From assembly GCF_016598485.1 (NCBI RefSeq), contig NZ_JAEMUW010000003.1:62001-126000 (forward strand): 64,000 nt of DNA. The letters are read 5' to 3'. The notes under the pieces are model-generated. The model was given only the letters and a program-made list of their open reading frames with translations. It was not told where the DNA came from and made no database searches. Of this stretch, positions 19,381 to 27,517 are shown piece by piece; positions within the stretch are counted from its first letter, which is position 1, and each line of letters starts with the position of its first letter. The stretch comes from Micromonospora coerulea. Its GTDB lineage: Bacteria; Actinomycetota; Actinomycetes; Mycobacteriales; Micromonosporaceae. The translations under genes were made by a program, and so were the position numbers.

Positions 19381-20415
19381 GTGGCACACCATGCCCCGCG
19401 GCGACCGTCGGTCCGGTCGGCTGACCGGATGACGGCTGCGCCGCGTCACCGCTGGTCCCGCTTCACCACCGCCCTCGCCGCCCTGGCCGGCGCCGCCGTC
19501 ATCCTGACCGGCGCCGCCACCCCGGCCCACGCCGAACCCACGGTCACCGAGATCGAGCGCCAGATCGACCAGGACTGGAACAAGCTCGAACCGATCATCG
19601 AGCAACACAACGCCGCCCGTCAGGACCTCGCGGTCAAGCGGAAGCAGGTCGCCGCGCTGGCCAAGCAGATCGCCCCGCTGCAGCTCCAGGTCGACCTCGC
19701 CATGGGTCAGGTCAGCGGCCTCGCCGCCAACGCGTACAAGGGCGAGCACCTGTCGACGATGAACGCGCTGCTGGGCAGCCGGTCACCGGCCGACGTGGTC
19801 AACGGCCTCGAACTGCTCGACCGCTTCGCCTACCGCCAGCAGCAGCAGGTGCGTACCGTCGTCGAGCTGCGCGACGAGCTGGCCGCCAAGAAGAAGCCGC
19901 TGGACGAGATGGTCGCCCAGCTGACCCGGACCGAGGCCCAGCTCGCGGCGAAGAAGAAGCAGATCAACGCCGAGATCGCCAAGCTGGACAAGCTCCGGAT
20001 GAAGATCTACGGCAGCGGCGGCGCCGGTCCGCTGCGTCCCGCTCCCTGCCCCTCCGGCTACCCGGGCGGCCCCGCCGGGGTGGCGGTCAAGTTCGCCTGC
20101 GCCCAGATCGGCAAGATCTACGTCTGGGGCGCCGCCGGCCCCGACCACTACGACTGCTCGGGTCTGACCATGGCCGCGTGGGCGAAGGCCGGGGTCTCGC
20201 TGCCGCACAACGCCCGGCAGCAGCACGACGTCACCCGCCGGGTGAGCCGGAGCGAGCTGCGTGTGGGTGACCTGGTCTTCTACTACAGCGACCTGCACCA
20301 CGTCGCCATGTACGTCGGCAACGGCTGGGTGGTGCACGCCTCCCAGTCCGGCAAGCCGATCACGATGAAGCGTGTCGACGACGGCCAGATCAACAGCTAC
20401 GGCCGACCGGGCTGA
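19381..20415 (+). CDS. Secreted NlpC/P60 peptidoglycan hydrolase under riboswitch control
   Basis: A 344-residue paralogue of the gene at 17672 with the same plan: signal peptide (TALAALAGAAVILTGAATPAHA), coiled-coil region rich in Lys, Gln and Glu, then the NlpC/P60 domain with Cys in YDCSGLTMAAW and His in HHVAMYVGNGWVVHAS. The start is GTG at 19381, 12 bases after AAGGAG; an ATG three codons on is possible. The c-di-AMP riboswitch is immediately upstream, and a hairpin terminator follows. It probably cuts D-glutamyl-mesodiaminopimelate bonds. Confidence 0.93.
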   Translation: MAHHAPRRPSVRSADRMTAAPRHRWSRFTTALAALAGAAVILTGAATPAHAEPTVTEIERQIDQDWNKLEPIIEQHNAARQDLAVKRKQVAALAKQIAPLQLQVDLAMGQVSGLAANAYKGEHLSTMNALLGSRSPADVVNGLELLDRFAYRQQQQVRTVVELRDELAAKKKPLDEMVAQLTRTEAQLAAKKKQINAEIAKLDKLRMKIYGSGGAGPLRPAPCPSGYPGGPAGVAVKFACAQIGKIYVWGAAGPDHYDCSGLTMAAWAKAGVSLPHNARQQHDVTRRVSRSELRVGDLVFYYSDLHHVAMYVGNGWVVHASQSGKPITMKRVDDGQINSYGRPG

Positions 20416-20420
20416 TCCGC

Positions 20421-20452
20421 CGGCAGGGGCTCCCGCGCGGGGGCCCCTGCCG
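20421..20452. terminator. Hairpin between the NlpC/P60 gene and dcd
   Basis: 14-base arms (CGGCAGGGGCTCCC with its partner, one G-T pair) and a 4-base loop. It starts 6 bases after one stop and ends 4 bases before the opposite-strand dcd stop, so it can serve both convergent genes. Confidence 0.8.
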
Positions 20453-20455
20453 CCG

Positions 20456-21034
20456 TCAGCGGGTCGGCCAGGTGCGCCAGTTCTGCCAGGACCGGCTCGG
20501 CGTGGGCCCGCGCTGCCCCTGGTAACGCGAGCCGTAGACCGCGGAGCCGTACGGGTGCTCGGCGGGCGAGGAGAGCCGGAAGATGCAGAGCTGGCCGATC
20601 TTCATCCCGGGCCAGAGGGTGATCGGCAGGTTCGCCACGTTGGAGAGCTCCAGCGTGACGTGCCCGGAGAAGCCGGGGTCGATGAAGCCGGCGGTGGAAT
20701 GGGTGAGCAGCCCGAGCCGGCCCAGGCTCGACTTGCCCTCCAGGCGCCCGGCGAGCTGGTCACCCAGCGAGATCACCTCGAGCGTCGAGGCGAGCACGAA
20801 CTCCCCCGGGTGCAGCACGAACGGCTCGCCCTCGGGCACCTCGACCATCGAGGTCAGGTCGTCCTGCTGCAGGGACGGGTCGATGTGCGTGTAGAGGTGG
20901 TTGTTGAAGACGCGGAAGAGCTTGTCCAGGCGTACGTCGATGCTGGACGGCTGCACCAGCGTGGGCTCGAACGGCTCCAGCGCGAGCGTGCCCGCCTTGA
21001 TCTCGGAGACCAGGTCGCGGTCGGAGAGCAGCAT
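20456..21034 (-). CDS. dcd: dCTP deaminase (probably bifunctional deaminase/dUTPase)
   Basis: A 192-residue enzyme of the Dcd family that makes dUMP or dUTP from dCTP for thymidylate synthesis. Family motifs are clear: [48 protein letters not shown] and [10 protein letters not shown]. Actinobacterial relatives such as mycobacterial Dcd also carry out the dUTPase step. The start is ATG at 21034; an open frame continues upstream but matches nothing. It is divergent from the flavin split-barrel gene across a 78-base gap that carries a LexA-like box. Confidence 0.95.
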   Translation of the reverse strand: MLLSDRDLVSEIKAGTLALEPFEPTLVQPSSIDVRLDKLFRVFNNHLYTHIDPSLQQDDLTSMVEVPEGEPFVLHPGEFVLASTLEVISLGDQLAGRLEGKSSLGRLGLLTHSTAGFIDPGFSGHVTLELSNVANLPITLWPGMKIGQLCIFRLSSPAEHPYGSAVYGSRYQGQRGPTPSRSWQNWRTWPTR

Positions 21035-21084
21035 CGGAACACCATAGCGACCGGTACGGGCGACCTGCGTGTCGGACTGCGCGT

Positions 21085-21106
21085 TCGTACGTGTGTTCGA
21101 TAGAAT
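21085..21106 (+). promoter_or_regulatory. LexA/SOS-like box overlapping a leaderless promoter
   Basis: TCGTACGTGTGTTCGA at 21085-21100 matches the actinobacterial SOS box TCGAAC-N4-GTTCGA at 11 of 12 fixed positions. A -10 element TAGAAT follows directly (21101-21106). The downstream ATG lies at 21113, where transcription would start, so the message is probably leaderless. The box lies in the divergent gap with dcd and could control one or both genes. Confidence 0.55.
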
Positions 21107-21112
21107 GTCGAC

Positions 21113-21673
21113 ATGGCTTCCTGGTCCGAATTCGCCGCCGACGAGCCCGGCCTCGCCGGCGAGATCCGCCTTCTCCTGCAGCAGTACGGGCCGGGCTTCG
21201 GCTACCTCGCCACGGTCCGCGCCGACGGCGGCCCCCGCGTCCACCCGGTCTCGCCGGTCATCACCGACGAGGGGCTCTACTGCTTCGTCATCGACTCGCC
21301 GAAGCGCCGCGACCTCGAACGTGACGGCCGCTACGCGCTGCACTCGTTCCCGCCAGAGGAGAGCGACGACGAGGCGTACGTCGCCGGTCGCGCCCGCCCG
21401 GTCACCGACCAGGCCCGGGTGGCCCGGGTGGCCGAGATCGGCCGCGCCGCGCCCCAGGTCGACTGGCGGTTGTTCGAGTTCACCATCGACGTCGCCATGC
21501 TCACCCGCCGCGCCTCCAACGACGCGGTGAGCCCCGGCGACGGGCAGCCCGTCGTTCAGGTCTGGCTCGACCCCCGGCCGGCCCAGCCGGCCGGCAACGC
21601 CGCGACCGTACCCGATCAGCGGCCGACCCGGCGCGGGCGGCACGGCTTCGACACCCGCCGGACGGCGGCCTGA
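21113..21673 (+). CDS. Pyridoxamine 5'-phosphate oxidase-like flavin split-barrel protein
   Basis: A 186-residue protein with the FMN- or F420-binding split-barrel fold ([25 protein letters not shown] and [27 protein letters not shown] are family-like runs, read here in parts). Such proteins bind FMN, F420 or haem and act as small reductases or oxidases; the substrate cannot be told. The ATG at 21113 is 7 bases after a -10 element, suggesting a leaderless message. A candidate SOS box overlaps the promoter. It ends at a strong bidirectional hairpin. Confidence 0.8.
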   Translation: MASWSEFAADEPGLAGEIRLLLQQYGPGFGYLATVRADGGPRVHPVSPVITDEGLYCFVIDSPKRRDLERDGRYALHSFPPEESDDEAYVAGRARPVTDQARVARVAEIGRAAPQVDWRLFEFTIDVAMLTRRASNDAVSPGDGQPVVQVWLDPRPAQPAGNAATVPDQRPTRRGRHGFDTRRTAA

Positions 21674-21676
21674 CCC

Positions 21677-21730
21677 CGCAGACGCCGGTGCCGGCCCCGT
21701 CCGAGGACGGAGCCGGCACCGGCGTCTGCG
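21677..21730. terminator. Bidirectional terminator hairpin
   Basis: Perfect 19-base arms (starting CGCAGACGCCGGTGCCGGC at 21677; partner 21712-21730) around a 16-base loop that can pair further through GTCC/GGAC. It lies between two convergent genes. Confidence 0.88.
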
Positions 21731-21736
21731 GAGGTG

Positions 21737-22714
21737 TTACGCCGCGCGGTAGGCGTTCCACGCGGTCAGCATGCGGCTCGCCTGACCAGCGGTGAACTGG
21801 TACATGCACGAGTCGTAGGTGTAGTCCATGAAGTTGGTGATCGGGTCCAGGCCGGCCGTGGCGCAGGTGTCCCGCCCGGTCGGGCACTGGAACGCCGGCG
21901 ACGACTCCGCCGGAGTGTCGCTGACGCTGTCACCCGAGCCGGAGCAGCCACCCTGGAAGGTGTGGTAGAGGTTCAGCCAGTGCCCGATCTCGTGGGTGCC
22001 GGTGTCGCCCTGGTTGTAGTTGGTCGCGGTGCCGCCCGGCAGCGACTCGCTCAGCACGACCACACCGTCCATGCCGTCCAGCTTGCGCTTCGGGAAGGTC
22101 GCCCAGCCGAGCAGGTCGTCGCTCAGCTCGCCCAGGTACATGTTGAGCGTGTTCTTGCCACCCTCGCGCAGCGAGGTCTTCATCTGCCGCTCGGCGCTGG
22201 AGCCCTGCACGATCGGGTACCAGGCCGGGTTGGTGACGCGATTGATCTTCGACAGCTGGAAGCTGAAGGCGGTCGGCGCGCCGCCGGTGGCGCCGCTGTA
22301 CGCCTGGTTGAGCACGGTGATCTGCGAGGTGATCAGCGAGTCCGGGATGTTTCCGCCGGCCCGGGTGCTGTCGCGCTGGATGACGTGCACGACGACGGGG
22401 ATGGTGACGGTGGCCAGGGTGGCGGCCCCGGTCCGGAAGTTCGCCCGCTCGCGCAGCGCGCCGGCGAGGTCGGCCTCGCGGTCACGGACCTGCTGGGCGG
22501 TCAGCTCGTTCGGGTCCAGCTTGGCCGATCCGCCCTGCTTGACCCGGGCGTCCGAGTGGACGTCCGCCGGCTCGGCGCAGGGCGCTGCGGGGGCGGCCGA
22601 GAAGGCCGAAGCAGCGGGAACGACGCCCACGGCGGCGGTGCTGAGCAGCAGCGCGAGGGTCGTCGACGCGACACCGGCGGTACGCCGGGTCAGCAGGTTG
22701 GGACGAAGTCCCAT
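21737..22714 (-). CDS. Secreted zinc metalloprotease, M43 (pappalysin) family
   Basis: A 325-residue secreted protease. The signal peptide covers about the first 38 residues. The propeptide-like region precedes a domain starting TIPVVVHVI. The zinc motif HEIGHWLNLYH gives the extended HExxHxxxxxH consensus, and the downstream Met-turn is in TNFMDYTYDSCM. Six or so cysteines suggest disulfides. The start is ATG at 22714 with AAAGAGGTGG upstream; a longer frame to 22867 is less likely because the signal peptide would be internal. It probably degrades external protein. Confidence 0.92.
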   Translation of the reverse strand: MGLRPNLLTRRTAGVASTTLALLLSTAAVGVVPAASAFSAAPAAPCAEPADVHSDARVKQGGSAKLDPNELTAQQVRDREADLAGALRERANFRTGAATLATVTIPVVVHVIQRDSTRAGGNIPDSLITSQITVLNQAYSGATGGAPTAFSFQLSKINRVTNPAWYPIVQGSSAERQMKTSLREGGKNTLNMYLGELSDDLLGWATFPKRKLDGMDGVVVLSESLPGGTATNYNQGDTGTHEIGHWLNLYHTFQGGCSGSGDSVSDTPAESSPAFQCPTGRDTCATAGLDPITNFMDYTYDSCMYQFTAGQASRMLTAWNAYRAA

Positions 22715-22957
22715 GGGCCCACCTCTTTCTGTCGGCGCGACCGGGGTATGTCGCGCCGTGGCTGAGAAACGTGCGGCCGACGTTACATCCCATCGACAAA
22801 TTTGAGAACGGCTATATGTTGCCGTGGGGAAACTTTTCCCTGCGCAATCCTCGACCGGGGGTTTCAAGATCGTTTCAGGGTGGTTACGGCGGGGGAAGGG
22901 CTCGCCGGGGTACCTGGATGCACGGGCACGGTGACCTCAGGTACAGTGGTGCCGCCT

Positions 22958-23031
22958 GCGGGTGTAGTTCAATGGCAGAACATCAGCTTCCCAAGCTGAC
23001 AGTGCGGGTTCGATTCCCGTCACCCGCTCCA
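22958..23031 (+). tRNA. tRNA-Gly (anticodon CCC)
   Basis: A complete cloverleaf: acceptor stem GCGGGTG with CACCCGC, D arm TAGTTCAATGGCAGAA, anticodon stem TCAGC/GCTGA with loop TTCCCAA (anticodon CCC), T arm GCGGGTTCGATTCCCGT, discriminator T, and encoded CCA at 23029-23031. The 3' half from the anticodon loop is the attachment-site core reused three more times downstream. Confidence 0.97.
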
Positions 23032-23032
23032 C
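22988..23032 (+). repeat. Attachment-site copy 1 (inside tRNA-Gly)
   Basis: 45 bases from TTCCCAAGCTGACAG to CCCGCTCCAC, identical to copy 2 at 29736-29780. Copies 3 (33090) and 4 (35102) differ at a few bases. This is the classic 3'-tRNA core used by tyrosine integrases. Confidence 0.9.
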
Positions 23033-23033
23033 C

Positions 23034-23078
23034 ATCGAGGCCCTGGTTAGGACGCGAGTCCCAGCCAGGGCCTTCGAT
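23034..23078 (+). terminator. Terminator of tRNA-Gly
   Basis: ATCGAGGCCCTGG pairs with CCAGGGCCTTCGAT (one bulge) around a loop. The same hairpin with small changes follows all four attachment-site copies, so it travels with the site. Confidence 0.8.
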
Positions 23079-23120
23079 ATTGCTCCGGCCGTAAGCGCCC
23101 GACGGGCCATCCACGGGCCA

Positions 23121-23543
23121 CTAGCCACGCTTCTTGCCCCTGCCTCCGGGCTTGCCCGACCCGCCGGCCGCCGGCTTCCTGGCCTTCTTGTGTTCGGCTT
23201 TCACCGCGTCGCTCACCGCCTGGGCGATGGCCCGATCCGCCTCCGAGGTGGCGTGCTGGTAGATCATGGCCGCCTGCGCCGAGTCGTGACCCATCCGCGC
23301 CATGAGTTCCCGCGTGCTCGCGCCGGTCCGCGCGGCGATCGTGTTGCCACTGTGCCGCAGGTCGTGAAAGTGCAGACCCGGTACGCCGAGCTTGCCGATC
23401 GCTGCCGACCAGCCGATGACCTTGTTGAGGTTGCCGCGCCAAATCGGCCGCCCGGACGGCGTGGTGAAGACCAACGCTTCCGGATTGTCATCGACGAAGG
23501 CCGCCAGATGCTCGCGCAGCGCCGGCAGGATCGCCGCGGGCAT
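23121..23543 (-). pseudogene. Truncated tyrosine integrase 1 (C-terminal catalytic part)
   Basis: About 140 codons of a phage/ICE-type tyrosine recombinase: GRPIWRGNLNKVI, HDLRHSGNT (His and Arg of the active site), LMARMGHDS (second His) and the nucleophile in AAMIYQHAT. A Lys/Gly-rich tail ends the protein. The N-terminal binding domains and the first catalytic Arg are missing. Similarity stops at about 23543, exactly where repeat U1 starts, so the gene was cut by a rearrangement. It points at the tRNA 89 bases away, the normal place for an integrase next to its site. Confidence 0.88.
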
Positions 23544-23836
23544 CAAGGCGGCCCGCAAAGCGGGCCGCGCCGGCCCGGCCCCGGCCTGCTGGCGACCTCC
23601 GGCCGGCATCGGCCGGGCCGGCCGGCCAACTGACGGACGACAAGATCCTGAAGACCTCGGGGCTCCGCCCCGAACCCCGGCCCTCCTCAGAGATGCCGCC
23701 GCAGATCACCTCGCCAGGCACCACAAGGGCTACCAGCCTCCCCGGACGGGGCCAAGGTCGTTCGGCTGGTGAGGCGCTCCACCTTGTCCCCGTCCGGGGA
23801 GGCTGGGCGGTCTACGACTGCCCGACGAGGAGATCC
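23541..23836. repeat. Structured repeat U1
   Basis: A strongly palindromic block present again at 36324-36546. Hairpins: GCGGCCCGC-AAA-GCGGGCCGC at 23548-23568; a GC-rich stem around CGGCCTGCTGGCGACCTCC; and TCGGGGCTCCGCCCCGA. It ends with ACTGCCCGACGAGGAGATC, which recurs at 27470 and 36520. Compared with the second copy it has an extra stretch containing CCTTGTCCCCGTCCGGGG. There are no protein-coding signs in it. It could be an element end, origin or transfer site, but this is not known. Confidence 0.7.
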
Positions 23837-23884
23837 GCTCTCAGCCAGGAAGCCAGACCGATCGATTCATGGCACCCTACCGGC

Positions 23885-24086
23885 ATGGCGAGAAAGAGCG
23901 AACCGGCGTGGCGCCGCATGACTCGGAAACAGCGTGCCGTCGCGGTCGCCGGCGGGGTGCATGGCGCTCGTGGGGCTTGTACTGGCCCTGGCGGTCAACA
24001 CTGCTGTCGGTTCAATGATCCTGGCGGCAGCTTCGTTGGTCATCATCTTCACCCAGGTATTCGCCCCGCCGGATCCCCCAGGTTGA
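23885..24086 (+). pseudogene. Small two-helix membrane protein with a frameshift
   Basis: The start ATG at 23885 opens ARKSEPAWRRMTRKQRAV, typical of the basic N terminus of small actinobacterial membrane proteins. The frame then shifts at the GGGG run near 23952-23955; dropping one G joins it to MALVGLVLALAVNTAVG and MILAAASLVIIFTQVF, two hydrophobic helices ending at the TGA at 24084. Without the shift it would be about 66 residues. An ATG at 23961 could still make the 41-residue helix part. Function unknown. Confidence 0.5.
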
Positions 24087-24118
24087 AGGCGACTGGAGCA
24101 GGAGCGCCGCTGGCTGTA

Positions 24119-24238
24119 CAGCCATCCGTACAGCCAAGCCCGCCCGCTAACGCGGACGCCACCCGACAACGGCAGACGGGCCGACCAGGGAAGCAGTCAC
24201 CTGACCAGCCATCCGCGATCTTCTTCTAATCCCAAGGC
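24119..24238. repeat. Repeat S1
   Basis: About 120 bases beginning CAGCCATCCGTACAGCCAAG and ending TTCTTCTAATCCCAAGGCC, with a diverged partner at 27250-27371. There is no gene in it. It probably marks an element boundary or a shared intergenic piece of related elements. Confidence 0.6.
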
Positions 24239-24241
24239 CGC

Positions 24242-24835
24242 TCACGGCCGCCGGGGCGAGATGCACGAGGCAGGCTCCGACGGTTCCCTCTGCTCAATGT
24301 CCGCAGCCGAGTAGATCCTGGCAAGGAGCCAGCTCGCGGCATCGGGCGCTCTCGTGACTTCGATCGTGTGTGGGCCGATGGAGATCAGCGGGTGGCTTCC
24401 GGTACCCCGCAGCCGGGGCGCGTAGAGCTCGGCGAGCTCGGCCTCGGATAGGTCATCCCCCTTGGAGACCGCATCCCTCCTCAAGCGCTTCTGCATGTTG
24501 CCGGCGCCCAGGACGTACTGATCGAAGTGCTCCACGACGTCACGAGCCTCAACCAGTCCCGGCAGCGCCGCGTCAAACCGTGCCACCGCATCGGTCAGAT
24601 GCTGCTTGGCTTCGGGGTTGCGCATGTGCCGGAGGGCCATGGTGGCAGCACGATGGACGTTGCGCAGAGCGACCAACAGCAGCATCGCATCCGGAAGGCC
24701 GGAGCTTGGCCCGTTAAGTAGGCGCTCGGCCGGGACCATGGCGGCCTTCGTCCAGAGCCACGCCTGACTGAGTGCCAGGTTTTCTGGCGGCGGCAGCTCG
24801 TTGAGGATCTTCTCCGGCTCCATGCACTCAAGCAT
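24242..24835 (-). CDS. Hypothetical protein, mostly helical
   Basis: A 197-residue soluble protein I do not recognise. It has no membrane helix or signal. The middle (about residues 45-125) looks helical, with the run NVHRAATMALRHM and an acidic loop GDDLSEAELAEL. Base usage fits a real actinobacterial gene. An internal ATG four codons in (24823) is an alternative start. It is cargo of the island, isolated between repeats S1 and R1. Confidence 0.6.
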   Translation of the reverse strand: MLECMEPEKILNELPPPENLALSQAWLWTKAAMVPAERLLNGPSSGLPDAMLLLVALRNVHRAATMALRHMRNPEAKQHLTDAVARFDAALPGLVEARDVVEHFDQYVLGAGNMQKRLRRDAVSKGDDLSEAELAELYAPRLRGTGSHPLISIGPHTIEVTRAPDAASWLLARIYSAADIEQREPSEPASCISPRRP

Positions 24836-24921
24836 GGACCATCACCCCGATTTGTCCCCAGCCACTTGTCGGCGGTCGAGGAAAGCAGTCCAGCGGACCG
24901 ACCCGGACGGCCTCGACATGG

Positions 24922-25078
24922 GCTTGGGGATTTGCGGATCAGATGGCGCGGCGTGCCAGCCACGTGCCAGTAGCCGGCGCCCCGGACGGGCACGAGCGGG
25001 CAAGAGCCGTGACCCGCTCGCCTGCCGCCAGCAGGCGTTTCGGGCATCTCGGGACGGTGATCTTCGCCCTTCCAAACT
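24922..25078. repeat. Repeat R1 (left of the MFS gene)
   Basis: About 157 bases with a roughly 85 percent identical direct copy at 26778-26938; shared runs include CGTGCCAGCCACGTGCCAGT, GACGGGCACGAGCGGGCA, CTGCCGCCAGCAGGCGTTTC and GATCTTCGCCCTTCCAAACT. The pair brackets the MFS gene. A third, weaker relative is at 32816-32910. Confidence 0.7.
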
Positions 25079-25206
25079 GAAGCTCCAGGCATGTCCTGCC
25101 GATGTTGGTGGGGCGGGACGGATGCTCAGAGGTACTAGCTAGGCCATCGAGCAGGTCCGCGGCATCCGTCGGCAAGACGGGTTGCGACTGCGGCGGGTGG
25201 AGCCGG

Positions 25207-26517
25207 TTACCCGCGGCCCGAGCCCTCATCCACCGAGCCGCCGGCGGTAACCCCGGCCATTGCCGGACCGGCCGCCCGGCGGTGCTCCGGCCACCCGAAG
25301 AGCTCACCATCGGCGCTCTGCCGCAGCTGTCGGATCCGCGGGACGAGCAGGACGAGGCCGACGCCGAGCACGACGACGGCGACCGCCAGTTGGAGGGTGG
25401 CGGCGGTGCCGATCCGCTCCGACAAGGGTCCGACCAGGGCGTAGCCGAGCGGCGCCACGGTGAACGACACCAGCCAGTCGTACGAGCTGACCCGGGACAG
25501 CACCTCCGCCGGGATCAGCCGCTGCGTCATCGTCGTCCAGACGCTGTTGACGAAGGCCACGCCGGCCGCGCCCACCAGCCCGGCGAACACGGTGACGACC
25601 ACCGGCGACGGGCCGATCAGGGAGGCGAGGCCCAGTCCGGTCAGCAGCAGCGCGAGGTGGGCGACGATCAGCGGGCGACGCGGCCGCAGCCGCAGCGCCA
25701 CCGCGCCGCCGACCAGGGAGCCGACCGCCATGCCGGTGCTCACCAGGCCCCAGCCGGACGCGCCGCCGGCCTGCCGCGAGATGATCACCGGGCCGAGGAC
25801 CCAGAGCGCGGTCGCGCCGAGGTTCCAGACCGCGTGCCCACACAGGGCAACCCAATACCAGGTACGGGAGGCCACCTCGCGCCAGCCGGCCGCCAGATCG
25901 GCGAAGAAGGTGGTGCGCTCCTTGCGGACCAACGGCGGCAACGGGAGCCGGGCCAGCGCCACGGCGCTGATTCCGAAGGTGACGGCGTCGGCCAGGTAGA
26001 CCCAACCAGCCGAGGTGACGGCGACGGCGAGGCCGGCGACGGCCGGCCCGAGGATGTCCGCGCCGCTGCGCGACATGTCCATCAGCGCGTTGGCCTGCTG
26101 GAGCCGGGGTTTGCTGATCGTCTGCGGGACGAGACCGGACAACGCGGGCTTGGAGATAGCCGACGCCGCCCCGTAGCAAACCGCCGCGACCAGCAGGATG
26201 GCGACGCTGCTCCGCCCCGTCAGGAGCAGCACGCCGACGGTGGACTGCACGACCAGCAGGAAGACGTCGCTGCCGACCAGCAGCAGCCGGCGGGACATCC
26301 GGTCGGCCAGGGTGCCGCCGAAGATCAGCAGGAGCACCCGGACGACCGTGGAGATGCCCAGGACGGCACCGATCTCGCTCGCCGAGCCGCCGACGGACAA
26401 CACCGCGAAGGCGAGCGTGACCGGCATCAGAGCGTCGCCGGTCGACGAGGTCGTCCGCCCGATCCACAACAGCCGGTAGGGACGCTCGACCAGCGCCCCG
26501 AAGGATTCCTTGATCAT
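25207..26517 (-). CDS. Major facilitator superfamily exporter
   Basis: A 436-residue MFS protein with about 12 membrane helices, of the enterobactin/macrolide exporter-like (MFS_3) type: LWIGRTTSSTGDALMPV at the N terminus, GGTLADRMSRRLLLVGSD in loop 2-3, and GSLVGGAVALRLRPRRPL in the second half. Likely a drug or metabolite exporter; the substrate is unknown. The start chosen is ATG at 26517, which places the first helix correctly. Direct repeats R1 and R2 flank the gene, so it may have arrived as a cassette. No regulator lies next to it. Confidence 0.88.
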   Translation of the reverse strand: MIKESFGALVERPYRLLWIGRTTSSTGDALMPVTLAFAVLSVGGSASEIGAVLGISTVVRVLLLIFGGTLADRMSRRLLLVGSDVFLLVVQSTVGVLLLTGRSSVAILLVAAVCYGAASAISKPALSGLVPQTISKPRLQQANALMDMSRSGADILGPAVAGLAVAVTSAGWVYLADAVTFGISAVALARLPLPPLVRKERTTFFADLAAGWREVASRTWYWVALCGHAVWNLGATALWVLGPVIISRQAGGASGWGLVSTGMAVGSLVGGAVALRLRPRRPLIVAHLALLLTGLGLASLIGPSPVVVTVFAGLVGAAGVAFVNSVWTTMTQRLIPAEVLSRVSSYDWLVSFTVAPLGYALVGPLSERIGTAATLQLAVAVVVLGVGLVLLVPRIRQLRQSADGELFGWPEHRRAAGPAMAGVTAGGSVDEGSGRG

Positions 26518-26777
26518 TTCCGGTACGTCCCTCGTTGCCGCCCGTCCGGCCGCGGCCCGGCGGATGCGGGTCGCGGTCGTGCCCGAGGGGATCTTGCCCG
26601 GCCGGTACGGGGGACGCCAGCGAGAATTACCCGCATCGCCTCGCGGGGTCAGCGCCTGGTCAGGAGCCAACATTGGGAGCCACGCGGGCGAACGGAGCCG
26701 GACGAGCCCGGACCGATCCAGTTGCCGAGAGCGCGGCGACCAGGGCGACGCGGACGTTGCCGAACGGCTGCGGAGTG
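26518..26777. other. Gene-free 5' region of the MFS gene
   Basis: No gene is supported here; frames that remain open lack protein-like composition. Together with R2 it makes up the 444-base gap to the next gene. Confidence 0.5.
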
Positions 26778-26938
26778 GTCTTGGGAATCTACGGATCAGA
26801 TGGCGACGGCGTGCCAGCCACGTGCCAGTAGCCAGTGCCTCGGACGGGCACGAGCGGGCACGAGCCGCAATCCGCTCCCCTGCCGCCAGCAGGCGTTTCG
26901 GGCATCCCACGGCGCTGATCTTCGCCCTTCCAAACTCG
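26778..26938. repeat. Repeat R2 (right of the MFS gene)
   Basis: Direct copy of R1 (24922-25078), in the same orientation. It ends at TTCGCCCTTCCAAACT, 23 bases before the DUF7660-like stop codon. Confidence 0.7.
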
Positions 26939-26961
26939 CGGTGCGGTGAAAGGCGTAGCGC

Positions 26962-27222
26962 TTACTCGTAGAAGCATCCGGCGTGCAGGGCATCCGCGAG
27001 GAGTTGCCAGGTCGGTTGTGCCGGGAGAGGTTGGCCGGCACGCTTCTGGAGACGGCTTCGGTCCTGTAGGTACGCCGCGCACGCCTCCAGGTAGCGGTCT
27101 GTGGTCATGTTTTCGACGGCGTCTGGATCGCGAGCGACATCATCAGCTATCCACCGCAGCCAGGTAACCAAGTCGTCCAGGCTGTCGACCCGCTTCAGCG
27201 GGCGGTTATCGTCCTCTGCCAT
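26962..27222 (-). CDS. DUF7660-like small acidic protein
   Basis: An 86-residue soluble protein. The pattern LDDLVTWLRWIADDVARDP, then TDRYLEACAAYLQD and WQLLADALHAGCFYE, looks like the DUF7660 family, whose role is unknown but which is often found near toxin-immunity and accessory loci. The start is ATG at 27222 with an excellent AGGAGGGG upstream. Repeat S2 starts 28 bases before the start codon. Confidence 0.7.
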   Translation of the reverse strand: MAEDDNRPLKRVDSLDDLVTWLRWIADDVARDPDAVENMTTDRYLEACAAYLQDRSRLQKRAGQPLPAQPTWQLLADALHAGCFYE

Positions 27223-27249
27223 GCCGCCCCTCCTGCATCCCGCCGCCAT

Positions 27250-27371
27250 GCAGCCATTCGTACAGCCAAGACCGCCGGCCAATGCCGACGTGACCCGACA
27301 GTGACGGACAGCTTGAGCAGGGGCACGTTACCGTGACCAGCCATCCGTGATGTTCTTCTAACCCCCAGGCC
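27250..27371. repeat. Repeat S2
   Basis: Second copy of S1: CAGCCATTCGTACAGCCAAG at the left end and GACCAGCCATCC with TTCTTCTAA at the right. Confidence 0.6.
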
Positions 27372-27423
27372 GATCGGGGTCGCCCGGCCGACGCTTGACC
27401 GCAGCCATTGAGACTCGTCCGGT

Positions 27424-27490
27424 AGGGCGCTCCACCTTGTCCCCGTCCGGGGAGGCTGGACGGTCGGAGACTGCCCGACGAGGAGATCGG
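27424..27490. repeat. Repeat T2
   Basis: GCGCTCCACCTTGTCCCCGT followed by CCGGGGAGGCTGG and ACTGCCCGACGAGGAGATC, as in the end of U1 (23778-23836) and partly at 36508-36546. It lies just upstream of the HAD gene and may include its promoter. Confidence 0.55.
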
Positions 27491-27517
27491 CTTAACCGCC
27501 CGGTACGGTCGTTGACC

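Noticed and set aside
20456..21643. N-terminal extension of dcd to 21643
   Set aside because: The added 203 codons are antisense of the flavin split-barrel gene and cross the divergent promoter.
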